Shown here piece after piece: positions 27,140-36,171 of a DNA stretch of 64,000 nt; within the stretch, counting starts at the first letter, position 1, and each line of letters starts with the position of its first letter. The stretch is from assembly GCF_019145495.1 (NCBI RefSeq), contig NZ_JAHSTU010000003.1, positions 620,001 through 684,000 on the forward strand, read 5' to 3'. The DNA is from Pseudomonas azerbaijanoccidentalis. GTDB taxonomy: Bacteria > Pseudomonadota > Gammaproteobacteria > Pseudomonadales > Pseudomonadaceae. A model generated the notes under the pieces. It was not told the origin of the DNA. It made no database searches and saw nothing but the letters and a program-made list of their open reading frames with translations. The translations under genes and the position numbers were made by a program.

Positions 27140-27505
27140 ATGTCCAAGCTGGCACAATTTCGCCAACTCGAAAAGCATTTAACTGAACAGCTCCTGGTAC
27201 TCGAATCCTTGAAGGGTGACGCTGATCTGAAAAAAGAAATAGAGTTTGAGACTAAGCTTCGTGACTTGCTAGCAAATTATGGCTATAGCTTAAAAGACAT
27301 CATCAATCTTCTGGACCCGCAGAGAACTCGTAGCGCTGGAGCTATCGTAGCCAAAGCTGGCTTGCGTAGACGCCGCCAAGTAAGGGTGTATAGGAATCCT
27401 CACACAGGTGAACGTGTCGAAACTAAAAGCGAAAATAACAAAACTCTCAAAGAGTGGAAGACTAGACACGGCGCCGATACCGTGGAGTCGTGGCTAAAAA
27501 AATAA
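27140..27505 (+). CDS. MvaT/MvaU-type H-NS-like xenogeneic silencer
   Basis: 121 residues with the layout of the Pseudomonas MvaT family: N-terminal coiled-coil (LAQFRQLEKHLTEQLLVLES, then LKKEIEFETKLRDLL), linker with basic RRRRQVRVYRNPHTGE, and the C-terminal DNA-binding end KEWKTRHGADTVESWL. These proteins bind AT-rich DNA and silence foreign genes. Being in an IS-bracketed accessory segment, and not at a core locus, it is most likely an element- or plasmid-borne paralogue. A strong terminator follows. Confidence 0.85.
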   Translation: MSKLAQFRQLEKHLTEQLLVLESLKGDADLKKEIEFETKLRDLLANYGYSLKDIINLLDPQRTRSAGAIVAKAGLRRRRQVRVYRNPHTGERVETKSENNKTLKEWKTRHGADTVESWLKK

Positions 27506-27521
27506 AGCTTATATAGTACAG

Positions 27522-27545
27522 AAGGCCCCGCGGGGCCTTTTTTAT
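27522..27545 (+). terminator. Terminator after the MvaT-like gene
   Basis: Eighteen-base palindrome AAGGCCCC-GC-GGGGCCTT followed by seven T; also works partly in the reverse direction. Confidence 0.85.
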
Positions 27546-28075
27546 TGATAAAAACTCAGCGCTACTTGTGCCGTATCGTGATTGGTCGGCCGAATTCGCA
27601 ACTGTTGGAGTAAGAATTTTACGCCATGACGGATAGCGGAGGCGGCAATATTTTCACAATTTAAAAACCGCCTGGTCGGAGTACTGTGGTGGAGCGCCAG
27701 GCGCGGGTTCCGTCCAAATCGGTCTAATTAGTTGTCTTTGTTTCTGTCGATGGCGGTTCTTCTCAACCCGCAAAAATGACACGTCGGCTCCTACCAATTT
27801 GCGAACCGAAATGTAGCCCCCAAAATCTCCGACCCTTACGATAGGGCGCTATCTTAACCCTGCCTGTATAGGGCGGACACCGAGCTTTGTATGTGTACTA
27901 GGTACTTGTGAGTTCGCCACATCGCCGCCTGGCTATAGGCTGCGAAGTGGCGACTTTTGCGTTGTATGTCGGAACCGGGTGCCGCGGAAATTTCCCCAAA
28001 AGAGATATCCGTACTGAGACACCTACACTCATTACCGTCTGGATTTTTGAGACCAGATCAGTTCAGTGGATCGGC
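27546..28075. other. Gap without a recognised gene
   Basis: 530 bp between the MvaT-like terminator and a convergent lipoprotein gene; only short unsupported frames. Confidence 0.4.
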
Positions 28076-28483
28076 TCAGCGGCTCAGAGCCTGCGCATAC
28101 TTGCCGCAGGCGCCGACGTCTCCGTCGTATGAGCCATGTCTAATGACTTCTTGGCTATCGACCTCTATCTCGATCTTGCAGGTAGCCTTCGTCTGCACAG
28201 TTGTGCCGCCAACGGAGGTGCCGGTGTAACGGGTTTTGCCGGGGCCGTCAGGAATACTCCCTGTTGTGAAGTTACTCGTCGGCTGGTAGGTCGAAACGAG
28301 CTGCGAAGTCGTCCAGGTGTAGACGTGACGACCGGCAAGTGTTCGTTCGTTGCTCGGCACGCCAAGCCTGTCTATAGCCGCAGAAAGCGGCTGTCCCCGA
28401 ATGCGCTCGAAGCCACTATTCAACTGATCAGTAACGCAAGCCGTAAGCAGTAAAAGCGAGAAAAGTACAAAAATTGCCTTCAC
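28076..28483 (-). CDS. Small lipoprotein
   Basis: 135 residues from a GTG at 28483, chosen because CTGGAGA lies upstream and the product then begins with a lipoprotein signal, MKAIFVLFSLLLLTAC. The open frame continues 76 codons further upstream without plausible sequence. The mature part (RGQPLSAAIDRLGVPSNERT, then HVYTWTT) resembles the fold of small outer-membrane SmpA/OmlA-like lipoproteins but no family is certain. Probably a cargo gene of the IS-bracketed segment. Confidence 0.5.
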   Translation of the reverse strand: MKAIFVLFSLLLLTACVTDQLNSGFERIRGQPLSAAIDRLGVPSNERTLAGRHVYTWTTSQLVSTYQPTSNFTTGSIPDGPGKTRYTGTSVGGTTVQTKATCKIEIEVDSQEVIRHGSYDGDVGACGKYAQALSR

Positions 28484-28730
28484 AGTTTTGATTCTCCAGT
28501 GTTCGTCAAGGTAGGTGTACGCGAGCGATTCGGCACACACGGGCGAATATAAACCATATTGGTAGATATAAAACCATAATGGTTTGATTCGTGACGAAAA
28601 GAAGGCTTGCTCGTTCTTTCGGCTCTGTTCGCCGTGATTGGATAGGGCCGTCCGTAAGTGCGGAAACATCAAAAAGTATGACAATTTCTGAAGGCAGCGA
28701 TTCTCATGCATCAGCTAACAGCGATTCAGG

Positions 28731-28862
28731 AAGTACCCCTTCCTGACCAAAACCCTGCCGAGGGTGAGCACTGAGATGAGCCTTCATGTGCTCGCCTACA
28801 ACCTCAAACGAATGATGACCATCTTCGGCATCGCAGGACTGTTTGAGGCGATCAGGGCGTGA
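28731..28862 (+). pseudogene. C-terminal relic of an IS transposase
   Basis: In-frame residues FLTKTLPRVSTEMSLHVLAY, then NLKRMMTIFGIAGLFEAIRA and a stop, match the conserved C-terminus (TEMSLHVLAYNLKR) of an IS1182/IS5-like transposase group distinct from the two full copies here. Everything upstream is missing. Confidence 0.7.
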
Positions 28863-28890
28863 ATCCAGCCACTTGGTTCGCCCTTTAGTC

Positions 28891-28922
28891 GCCGTTTGGG
28901 CCGCGTAAGCGGCCCAAACGGC
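28891..28922. repeat. Perfect 14-bp hairpin with GTAA tetraloop
   Basis: GCCGTTTGGGCCGC and its exact complement GCGGCCCAAACGGC flank GTAA. No T-run follows, so a simple terminator is less likely; it sits between an IS relic and a resolvase gene. Confidence 0.75.
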
Positions 28923-29256
28923 ATTACGAACGTCTATGTAGCTGACTAAGGTAATTCGCGCTTCCGCCCGATGATTTCATAGGCAATCCTCGCGCCTCTC
29001 AGTTTCCGACGTATTTAGCGCGTTTTCACACAGCCTGGGTCGTACTCTGCCGATCATGTCCACGAGCAAATGGGTGGGCAAATCCCATGCTATTACCCAT
29101 TCCCCATGCAGTGTGTAAGCAAAATTGCTCAAGCAAGAGCCCGGCTAGAAAGTCGGCTTCCATGGCAGCCCCCAGCCAACGCCAGATCCTTTCAACCGCT
29201 ATCCCCCTTTGGTACCAACAAACGACTGTTAAACGATACCCTCCGGACGGACGGCG
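28923..29256. other. Gap without a recognised gene
   Basis: About 330 bp upstream of the resolvase module with no plausible ORF. Confidence 0.35.
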
Positions 29257-29322
29257 CAAGGCATCATTAAAATAGACTTAAGCGTTTGATGATGCCTTGA
29301 TACACTGATACCACCTTAAGCG
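29257..29322. promoter_or_regulatory. Candidate res site for the adjacent serine resolvase
   Basis: An 11-bp inverted repeat (CAAGGCATCAT at 29257-29267, ATGATGCCTTG at 29289-29299) is followed by a direct copy of CTTAAGCG (29278 and 29315). It ends 21 bp before the resolvase start, the usual place for res and for autoregulation. Confidence 0.55.
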
Positions 29323-29343
29323 ATACCAGTGGAGTCACCCGCC

Positions 29344-29913
29344 ATGTCCCGCACCTTCCTTTATTGCCGCGTCAGCACATCCGGCCAGTTCACAGAAAAC
29401 CAAGTGCAAGAAGTGAAGTCTGCTGGCTTCGACGTGCAGGCGAGCCGGGTAGTAGAGGAAACAATCTCAGGTAGCATCACTGCAAAGGAACGCCCCGGCT
29501 TCCAGAAGCTGCTGGAGCGGATGGAGTCAGGTGACGTCCTGATCGTGACCAAACTGGACAGGCTTGGCCGTAACGCGATGGATGTACGCCTAACGGTTGA
29601 ACACTTGGCATCTGCTGGCATCCGTGTTCACTGTCTCGCACTTGGCGGTGTGGACCTCACCAGTGCAGCAGGCAAAATGACCATGCAAGTTCTCGGTGCC
29701 GTCGCGGAGTTTGAGCGTGACTTGCTGATCGAGCGTACTCAACAGGGCTTGATTCGTGCTAAGGCGGAAGGGAAGAAGCTGGGAAGACCAGAGGCGACTG
29801 GCACTACAAAAGCAGTGTTTCATCACAAGGCATTGAATATGACGCAGGCAGAGGTAGCAGCTGTCCTGAAGATCGGCATCGCTACAGTCAAACGACACTG
29901 GAACAAGGCCTGA
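29344..29913 (+). CDS. Serine site-specific recombinase (resolvase/invertase family)
   Basis: 189 residues from ATG 29344. The catalytic domain has the nucleophile Ser in YCRVSTSGQ (S11) and the Arg motifs [11 protein letters not shown] and [18 protein letters not shown]; the C-terminal 45 residues form the HTH ([21 protein letters not shown]). The size and sequence are those of plasmid- or transposon-borne resolvases, acting at a res site that should lie just upstream. A short hairpin (GCCCC/GGGGC then TTTT) near 29927 may terminate it. Confidence 0.88.
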   Translation: MSRTFLYCRVSTSGQFTENQVQEVKSAGFDVQASRVVEETISGSITAKERPGFQKLLERMESGDVLIVTKLDRLGRNAMDVRLTVEHLASAGIRVHCLALGGVDLTSAAGKMTMQVLGAVAEFERDLLIERTQQGLIRAKAEGKKLGRPEATGTTKAVFHHKALNMTQAEVAAVLKIGIATVKRHWNKA

Positions 29914-30174
29914 CCCACTCTGTACGCCCCGCCAAGTTTGGGGCTTTTCTATGGCCTGCGATATTTTGAATTCGTAGCCTATGGTATCGAGGTGGCACGG
30001 AAATGGCTCTTAAGCCCGACCCACACGGTGCTGGAAATCCCCGGTCTGCCACATTCCCTACCCTGATATTTCGCCACAGACTCACGAGTGAAGTCCTATC
30101 CAGGGCAGGTACAGATTTTGAAAAACGTCGGTATCAGCGGATATCCAAAGGGATGTTTACGACCGACAGAGAAC

Positions 30175-31791
30175 GGCCGATTCTGTTGAAAAAGTAGCTC
30201 CCTTGTCTGGCCTGCGGCAAAATCTCGGCATTGGTCAGCAGGGAAGCACGCAGCATGATGGGACAGTTATCGAGTGGGCAGGAGCGGCTGTTTTACTCGT
30301 TCAACCTTGAAGATCACATTCCAGCCAATCACCTTTTGCGCAGCATTGATCGGTGTCTCGATCTGAGCGACCTGCGCCATTACCTAGCCGACTTCTACAG
30401 CCCAATTGGGCGTCCTTCGATTGATCCTGAGCTGATGATCCGCATGCTGATCGTGGGCTATTGCTACGGCATTCGCTCAGAACGGCGGCTGTGCGAAGAA
30501 ACCCATCTGAACTTGGCGTATCGCTGGTTCTGCCGGTTGAGCCTTGAAGACGAAGTCCCTAATCACTCGACCTTTTCCAAGAATCGGCACGGCCGTTTTC
30601 GGGGCAGCGATCTGTTTCGCTGGTTGTTCAATGAGGTGTTGCGCCGCTGCATGGACGCGGGGTTGGTCAAGGGCGAAGGCTTCGCCGTGGACGCCAGCAT
30701 CATCAAAGCGGATGCGAGTCGGCAGCGCGGCGTACCGGATGATGAACAGGTCAACTGGAGCGATCCGGCCCTGAGCACCCGCGCCGTGCGTGAGTACCTT
30801 GAAGCCCTCGATGAAGAGGCTTTGGCCGAAACGCTACCGAAGCGTTTATCACTGACTGATCCTCAGGCTCGCTGGACAGCTGCTCCAGGCGGCCCAGCGT
30901 TCTACGCTTACTCCACGAATTATCTGATCGATACCGAGCACGGCGTGATCTTGGACGTGGAATCCACACCGGCTCATCGAACCGCAGAAGTCGAGAGCAC
31001 CAAGACGATGATCGATCGGGTCGAAGCGCAGTTCGACATCAAGCCGGAACGCCTCATTGGCGACACCGCTTACGGTACAGCGCCGATGCTGGCCTGGATG
31101 GTGGAGGAAAAAGACATCGAACCGCATGTGCCGGTATGGGACAAAACCGAGCGCAAGAACGACAGCTTTTCGAGTAACGATTTCCACTGGAATGAAGAGG
31201 CTGAGGAATACCGCTGCCCAGCCGGCAACGTATTACGCAGCGAATGGCGAGCTTTCAAGAACGAGCGTTCGCACGTCACCAAAGCCAACACCATCATCTT
31301 CCGATCCCGGCAGACCGACTGCGCTACGTGTCCGATGAAAGCCAAGTGCTGCCCGAACACAGCGTTCCGCAAGATCGCTCGCAGCGTCCATGAAGCCGCT
31401 CGCGATGTGGCTCGGCGCATTGCAGCAACGCCGGCATATCAGCGCTCTCGCCACGAACGTAAAAAGGTCGAAATGTTGTTTGCCCACCTCAAGCGCATCC
31501 TGAAACTGGATCGCTTGCGACTACGTGGCATGAGTGGCGCGTCCGATGAGTTCACGCTGGCGGCCGCGGTGCAGAACCTGCGACGGCTGGCCAAATTTTC
31601 ATCTCAAGGGCCACCGGTCACGGGATAGGTGCGCCCGCACCAAGTAAAAAACCTCAAATTAACCCAATAACAGAGCAGCAAAGGTCAACGAAGGGCCGAA
31701 AAACCACTCTATGTGGTGAGTAGATTCTCCGGTGGTGGTCGTGCCTGAGTTCAGGCCATTTGAAAATCCGACTTTTTCAACAGAATCGGCC
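30175..31791 (+). mobile_element. IS1182-family element, copy B (intact)
   Basis: 1617 bp bounded by GGCCGATTCTGTTGAAAAAG at 30175 and its complement ending 31791. One full-length transposase gene inside. Very similar to copy A but in opposite orientation, with 5.5 kb between them. No direct repeat is obvious in the flanks (GAAC left, AAAA right). Confidence 0.9.
30255..31628 (+). CDS. IS1182-family transposase
   Basis: 457 residues, intact. N-terminal DUF772-type region (MMGQLSSGQERLFYSFNLED through RPSIDPELMIRMLIVGYCYG), then the DDE-type core including AVDASIIKADASR and LIGDTAYGTAPML, a Cys cluster (CATCPMKAKCCPN) and the C-terminal HERKKVEMLFAHLKRILKLD with the final Glu-containing helix. 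I start at the MMGQ methionine shared with copy A. The frame extends eight codons upstream into the IS end without support. Confidence 0.92.
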   Translation: MMGQLSSGQERLFYSFNLEDHIPANHLLRSIDRCLDLSDLRHYLADFYSPIGRPSIDPELMIRMLIVGYCYGIRSERRLCEETHLNLAYRWFCRLSLEDEVPNHSTFSKNRHGRFRGSDLFRWLFNEVLRRCMDAGLVKGEGFAVDASIIKADASRQRGVPDDEQVNWSDPALSTRAVREYLEALDEEALAETLPKRLSLTDPQARWTAAPGGPAFYAYSTNYLIDTEHGVILDVESTPAHRTAEVESTKTMIDRVEAQFDIKPERLIGDTAYGTAPMLAWMVEEKDIEPHVPVWDKTERKNDSFSSNDFHWNEEAEEYRCPAGNVLRSEWRAFKNERSHVTKANTIIFRSRQTDCATCPMKAKCCPNTAFRKIARSVHEAARDVARRIAATPAYQRSRHERKKVEMLFAHLKRILKLDRLRLRGMSGASDEFTLAAAVQNLRRLAKFSSQGPPVTG

Positions 31792-31799
31792 AAAAGCGG

Positions 31800-32474
31800 T
31801 CATTGGCGAACAGTCGCACTTGGGTATGGGCTGGTATCCAGTAAACAGCCTTTGTTAGGCACGACCGCCATAAGCGTACCGTCTCCCATCACTTCGGCAC
31901 TGGTCGAATACCGATGTTCGGAGTCAAAGAAATGTTTCGATGAAAGAGTTGGCGGCGCAGGTAAGTTTCACCTCAAAAAACAACTGGCGAAGAGTGACCA
32001 GGCACCGTCGGCGCCTACAACAAGGTCAGCAGTTGCGGTTGAACCGTCAGAGAACGCCTGGCTGTGCAGTTCACCGCCGAGCGAGGAAACAGCAGTCAGC
32101 TTGTGACCCCAGCGAATGGCGTCGGCGGGCAGGGATTCCAGCGGGATTCTGCGCCGTTCGCCCCGCTCTACCTCCGGGCGACCATCGTCATCGGTGGTTG
32201 GCTAATCGAGTAGGATCTTTCCGTCCTTGTCACAGATTCGATTGCCATCGGTACCGACGATGATGGTCTCTAGAAACCTCTCGAACAACCCGGCCGCCTT
32301 GAGCGCGAGCTGATCGCTGTCTTCATGGATCTCAAGCAGGCCGCCTTGCGCACGTGAGCTGGCCGAGGTTTCCGCCTCGTAAACCGTTACCGCGATGCCG
32401 TGGAAATGAAGCACCCTGGCGAGGGTCAATCCGCCAAGCCCGGTACCGATGATCGCGATAGAGGTGGTCATCAA
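31800..32474 (-). pseudogene. FAD-dependent monooxygenase (TetX-like), decayed
   Basis: The first 90 residues are intact, with the FAD dinucleotide motif [14 protein letters not shown], and end at an in-frame TAG (32203). The same frame continues with TetX-like sequence (LESLPADAIRWGHKLTAVSS, then LVVGADGAWS). Beyond that the homology shifts frame (NSFIETFL, then DSEHRYSTSAEVMGDGT) and stops close to the right end of IS copy B. One nonsense and at least two frameshift lesions, and no 3' part, show a dead gene truncated by the IS. Confidence 0.75.
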
Positions 32475-32572
32475 GATCCTTGGTCATGAAATTCCGCGGT
32501 GATTACCGGGCGGGTTATGCCGCGCCGCAGGAACTGGGCGCGAGATTACCGTTATCACTGAGTATGCGGCTA

Positions 32573-33607
32573 TCACCGGCCCTCAACAGGCCAAGTGTCG
32601 GACAGACGATAGCCCGCTGGGAACGGGTCTGTCGGGTCCAGGGTGTGTTGATGAGTGCCGGTGATCCAGGCTTGGCCGGAGATGATCGGACTGATACCGG
32701 GCCGGCCACCCACTGACAATTCTGAGTCGATTCGGCAATCAAATTCGGTACCCAAAATCGACTTACCGATATAGCGGTCACCCACCTTCATTTGGCCTTT
32801 GGCAAGCAGTACCGCCATGCGGGCCGAACATCCTGTGCCGCATGGAGAGCGGTCGACTTTTCCAGGGCGGATAGCCACGGCATTGGCTGCGGTCAGCACG
32901 CCGTTTTTCATCTCGACCGGGTTAGCGATCTGACAGAAGGAAATATGCTTCCAATCATCGTTTTCCGGATGAGCAAAACCTAACTGCTCGTTGGCAGCCT
33001 GGGTGATTTTCATGCCGTAGTCGGCAATCTCCCGGGCCTCGTCCGGGGTGAGGGAGAAACCCAGTTTTTTAGCATCGGTGATGACGAAACTGTCGCCGCC
33101 ATAAGCCGTGTCGACCAGCAGCGTACCAATCCCCGGCACTTCAATAGTGACATCGAGCTTGTCGGCGAACGACGGCACGTTTCGCACGCTAATGCGTTCA
33201 GCCTTGCCATTACGGCAAGTTGCAACTACCTCGATCAATCCTCCAGGCGGTTCAAGGAAAATGCGGGTTTCCGGTTCGACCATGGGTATGATCCCTGTCT
33301 CTAACAGTACAGTCGCCACGCACATCGAGTTGGACCCGGACATCGGCGGTGTGTCGCACGGTTCCATGATTATCCAACCAATGTGTGCTTTTGGGTGCTT
33401 GGGCGGCACCAGCAAATTGACATGCCGGAACACCCCACCACGGGGTTCGTTCAAGACAAAATTGCGCAGGGTCTGATCGGTCTCGATGAAGTGGCGTTGG
33501 TCCCAGATAGTTTCACCCGGAGGAGGCGCGACGCCACCGACAATGACATCTCCCACTTCACCCGCTGCATGGCAACTGACGACGTGGATGACTTTGGATG
33601 ATCGCAT
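32573..33607 (-). CDS. Proline racemase superfamily enzyme, Ser/Cys type (hydroxyproline dehydratase or epimerase)
   Basis: 344 residues. The two catalytic positions of the family are Ser90 ([15 protein letters not shown]) and Cys256 ([14 protein letters not shown]). Proline racemase and 4-hydroxyproline epimerase have Cys at both; the Ser/Cys pair is found in family members reported as trans-3-hydroxy-L-proline dehydratases or mixed-function enzymes, so I prefer a dehydratase giving pyrroline-2-carboxylate but cannot exclude epimerisation. The cyclodeaminase-family gene lies 78 bp upstream in the same direction, consistent with a dehydratase-reductase pair. Last gene of the minus-strand unit starting with the tautomerase. 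Confidence 0.8.
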   Translation of the reverse strand: MRSSKVIHVVSCHAAGEVGDVIVGGVAPPPGETIWDQRHFIETDQTLRNFVLNEPRGGVFRHVNLLVPPKHPKAHIGWIIMEPCDTPPMSGSNSMCVATVLLETGIIPMVEPETRIFLEPPGGLIEVVATCRNGKAERISVRNVPSFADKLDVTIEVPGIGTLLVDTAYGGDSFVITDAKKLGFSLTPDEAREIADYGMKITQAANEQLGFAHPENDDWKHISFCQIANPVEMKNGVLTAANAVAIRPGKVDRSPCGTGCSARMAVLLAKGQMKVGDRYIGKSILGTEFDCRIDSELSVGGRPGISPIISGQAWITGTHQHTLDPTDPFPAGYRLSDTWPVEGR

Positions 33608-33684
33608 GTTATTTCCTCCGGGATCTCATGGGCGTATACCGCCCAGGCAGTATTGAAAGTGCAAGAAATTGAAAGCGTCAGGAA

Positions 33685-34647
33685 TCAGTGGCAAGCCGAG
33701 GTCCGCTGATAAGCCAGGATCGCTGCCGCCAGGTCTTCAACTGACGCGCCAACCGACTTGAACATTGTCATGGCCTGATCCGGATTCTTCAGCGCAGTAC
33801 GCCCGGTATGTTTGCCAGCACAGAGTTCGCTGAACTCTGCGATGACATCGCTTGCTGCGATGACACCGTTGCGAATCGGCTGGATCAAGTCGCCGGTCTC
33901 TGCGAGAGCCCCTTCACGGGTGTCGACGAAAATGTTGCAGCGCGCTACTGCATCGTCATCGACTTCGCGCATAACTGGGGTGAAGCTGCCGACCAGATCT
34001 AGATGCACACCCGGTTTCAGCCACTGGCCCTGGATGACCGGTTCTGTGGCTAATGTTGCACAGCTGATGATGTCGGCGTCCGCGGCTGCTGCGGGTAGTT
34101 CCTGAAGAGTGACGGCTTTTGCCTGGAGTCCCTGTGCGCGAATGTCGTTCGCGAATGCTTTTGCGGCGTCAATGTTGAGGTCATAAACAAGCACCTCTTG
34201 CAGTTCGCGCACCGAACGGTGCGCACTGACGAGATAGCGGCTCATGCGGCCGGCCCCAACCATCAACAAGCGTTTCGAGTCGGCACGAGATAGATAGCGA
34301 GAGGCGAGAGCAGAAGCGGCGGCCGTGCGTCGGGCCGTCAGCTCATTCCCGTCAAACTGACCCAGCGGCAGGCCGGTTTTTGCGCAACTCAGAAGATAGT
34401 GGCTGCTGAGTCCCGGTTGGCCTTTCGCATTGTTGCCGGGGAACACGGTGACTTGCTTGACTCCCAGGTACTCACCTTCGATCCAGGCCGGCATCAGCAG
34501 CAGCATGGCGGCGGGATCGCCTGGCACTTCGATTTTGTGGTGATGACGAACAGGGGAGTGCACGGTGCGGGTGAAGATATCGGACAACGCACCCATTAGG
34601 GCGTCCCAAGGCAGTGCATCGGCCAGTTGTTGGGCATTCAAATACAT
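33685..34647 (-). CDS. Ornithine cyclodeaminase/mu-crystallin family, probable pyrroline-2-carboxylate reductase
   Basis: 320 residues from the ATG at 34647 (MYLNAQQLADALPWDALMGA); the longer frame adds 20 residues unlike the family. NAD(P)-binding region LLMVGAGRMSRYLVSAHRS and the ELTARRTAAASALASRYLSR block are characteristic of the OCD/mu-crystallin family. Members next to hydroxyproline dehydratases reduce pyrroline-2-carboxylate to L-proline (LhpI type), and this one is beside a proline-racemase-family gene, so I infer the same. Ornithine cyclodeaminase or alanine dehydrogenase activity is the alternative. Confidence 0.8.
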   Translation of the reverse strand: MYLNAQQLADALPWDALMGALSDIFTRTVHSPVRHHHKIEVPGDPAAMLLLMPAWIEGEYLGVKQVTVFPGNNAKGQPGLSSHYLLSCAKTGLPLGQFDGNELTARRTAAASALASRYLSRADSKRLLMVGAGRMSRYLVSAHRSVRELQEVLVYDLNIDAAKAFANDIRAQGLQAKAVTLQELPAAAADADIISCATLATEPVIQGQWLKPGVHLDLVGSFTPVMREVDDDAVARCNIFVDTREGALAETGDLIQPIRNGVIAASDVIAEFSELCAGKHTGRTALKNPDQAMTMFKSVGASVEDLAAAILAYQRTSACH

Positions 34648-34733
34648 GAGCAACACTCGACATTGGATGAAAGTAAGCAAAGCGCTTTCGGGATTGATCG
34701 CGCTCAATCCGAAAACGCCATTTGGTGTGACGT

Positions 34734-34949
34734 TTAACTATGGGGTGCAGGCGTGGGGGCAACGACTGAAGCACTGAGGGGCTCTCCGGCTATCACCCAG
34801 TCGCAAGCCGCCACATCCGTAAAGGTGATGGTGACGTCTTTCGGAGCGGACCCCAGGATCCTGGTAAAGGCAGCGGTTATTTCACGCGCTAGTTCGTGTT
34901 TTTTCTCACCAGGACGTCCAGCGAGCATTTCGATTTTTACTAACGGCAT
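34734..34949 (-). CDS. 4-oxalocrotonate tautomerase-like protein
   Basis: 71 residues. After Met removal the N-terminus is Pro (MPLVKIEMLAGRPGEKKHEL), the catalytic residue of the tautomerase superfamily. It has the usual small subunit size plus an extended C-terminal tail. First gene of the minus-strand unit that continues with the reductase and the Ser/Cys enzyme, and it lies downstream of a GTATAC operator. It could tautomerise an enamine/imine or keto/enol intermediate of the pathway; that is inference. Confidence 0.8.
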   Translation of the reverse strand: MPLVKIEMLAGRPGEKKHELAREITAAFTRILGSAPKDVTITFTDVAACDWVIAGEPLSASVVAPTPAPHS

Positions 34950-35274
34950 TCCGGGTTCTCCTGAGTGCTCGAGCTATGCGACTTAGAGGCGGGTTGCGAT
35001 ATACCCATATCAAAGAATGAGCATGTGTTCGGGAGAACTGGGAATCCACATCAGATCGCGGATAAACGATCGGAAATCTCCATGCTTTTCCGACTTTTGA
35101 GCGCGACGCTGACGGACGGCAGATTCGCCAGAGCCTCTGCCTGCCAGCGCTCGGAGGGCGACTTTTCTTTTCAGGTTTTGCATGCAGGGCTTCTCCTGTT
35201 GTTTTTATTGAAAGCGATGCAGCGCAAACCCTGAGGCACGCCGCTTGACACCGGGTTAGCCAAACTCTAGATTG

Positions 35275-35290
35275 AATATCGTATACGCTT
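35275..35290. promoter_or_regulatory. GTATAC operator site 1 (before tautomerase unit)
   Basis: AATATCGTATACGCTT; shares ATATCGTATAC with the site before the DMFase-like gene. On the upstream side of the minus-strand unit, about 325 bp from its first start codon. Confidence 0.55.
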
Positions 35291-35389
35291 GAGATGATGT
35301 CAACGGGTTTTTAGGATTTGATATCAGGTGTCAGCCACCCTCATTAGGCTGTATCACCTGACAGACCGGCCGATGGTAAGCCTCGATGT

Positions 35390-35410
35390 GATATAGAATA
35401 CGTTATTCGA
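35390..35410. promoter_or_regulatory. Degenerate operator site 2 (before the GntR gene)
   Basis: GATATAGAATACGTTATTCGA; keeps the ATAT and ATAC elements but lacks the perfect GTATAC core. Ends about 23 bp before the GntR start, a natural place for autoregulation. Confidence 0.35.
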
Positions 35411-35432
35411 TCGTGGCTTCCCGATTGCACCC

Positions 35433-36110
35433 ATGGAGTTCCAATTGCCTCTAAGTCCTGCAGATCTGCCGTCACTTGGTTCCGCGCCAACTGCGTCCGA
35501 TATCATTGCCAATCACATTCGAGAAGCGATCATCACTGGCGACTTTGACGAAGGCGAACCGATTCGTCAGGACGACGTCGCCAAGCTTTTCGATGTCAGT
35601 AAGATTCCGGTGCGTGAAGCACTTAAACGGCTCGAAGCCGAAGGCCTGGTCGAGTTTCAACGCAATCGCGGTGCTGTCGTCAAAAGTATTTCGGAGCCGG
35701 AAATTGCTCAGATTTTTGAAGTTCGGGCGATGCTGGAGTCCAGTGCGCTGAAACTGTCCGTGCCACTGATGACCGAAACTACCTTCAAAAGAGCTGAACA
35801 ATATTGCGATGAGTTCGCACAAGAGACGAACGTAGCGCGCTGGGCGGAGCTTAACTGGCAGTTCCATTCCTGCCTTTATGAGGATGCGAATCGGCCGTTT
35901 CTGATGAATCTCATCCGCTCGGTCAATGACCGTATCGAGCGCTACTTGAGAATTCAGCTGACGCTTTCAGGGGGGACCGGGGTGGATGATCGCGAACATC
36001 GACAAATCCTGGCGGCGTGTCGCAAGGGAGATGCCGATGAGGCCGCCGAGTTGCTTTGGCAGCACATAACTAAGGCCTGCGAGTCGCTTCTGACCAATAT
36101 TCGTAAGTAA
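35433..36110 (+). CDS. GntR-family regulator with FCD domain
   Basis: 225 residues. Winged-helix domain at about 20-90 (IIANHIREAIITGDFDEGEP, then VSKIPVREALKRLEAEGLVE and RGAVVKSIS) and a C-terminal FCD ligand domain (IFEVRAMLESSALKL through EHRQILAACRKGDADEAAEL). FCD regulators usually sense carboxylates and repress until the ligand binds. Position in the middle of the island and a repeated GTATAC-centred motif before nearly all its transcription units make it the likely local regulator. Confidence 0.9.
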   Translation: MEFQLPLSPADLPSLGSAPTASDIIANHIREAIITGDFDEGEPIRQDDVAKLFDVSKIPVREALKRLEAEGLVEFQRNRGAVVKSISEPEIAQIFEVRAMLESSALKLSVPLMTETTFKRAEQYCDEFAQETNVARWAELNWQFHSCLYEDANRPFLMNLIRSVNDRIERYLRIQLTLSGGTGVDDREHRQILAACRKGDADEAAELLWQHITKACESLLTNIRK

Positions 36111-36171
36111 AACCCAAGCGATATTGGCCGTGGATCGCCGTAGCCTCGCTACGGCGACTTTTTTATTAATC

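Larger units (their letters stand above)
34950..35432. promoter_or_regulatory. Divergent control region of the proline-like island
   Basis: 483 bp between the tautomerase unit and the GntR gene. It contains two operator-like sites near its right side. A 90-codon open frame inside has no credible product. Confidence 0.5.

Noticed and set aside
30003-30197. 64-codon ORF before IS copy B
   Set aside because: It runs into the IS inverted repeat and has no family or ribosome site.
23060-31791. Proof of composite transposition by target duplications
   Set aside because: I looked at bases beside all four IS ends and saw no convincing direct repeats, so I do not claim a composite transposon, only a bracketed segment.
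34965-35234. 90-codon plus-strand ORF in the control region before the GntR gene
   Set aside because: No ribosome site, no recognisable sequence, and it lies in the presumed promoter region of the tautomerase unit.
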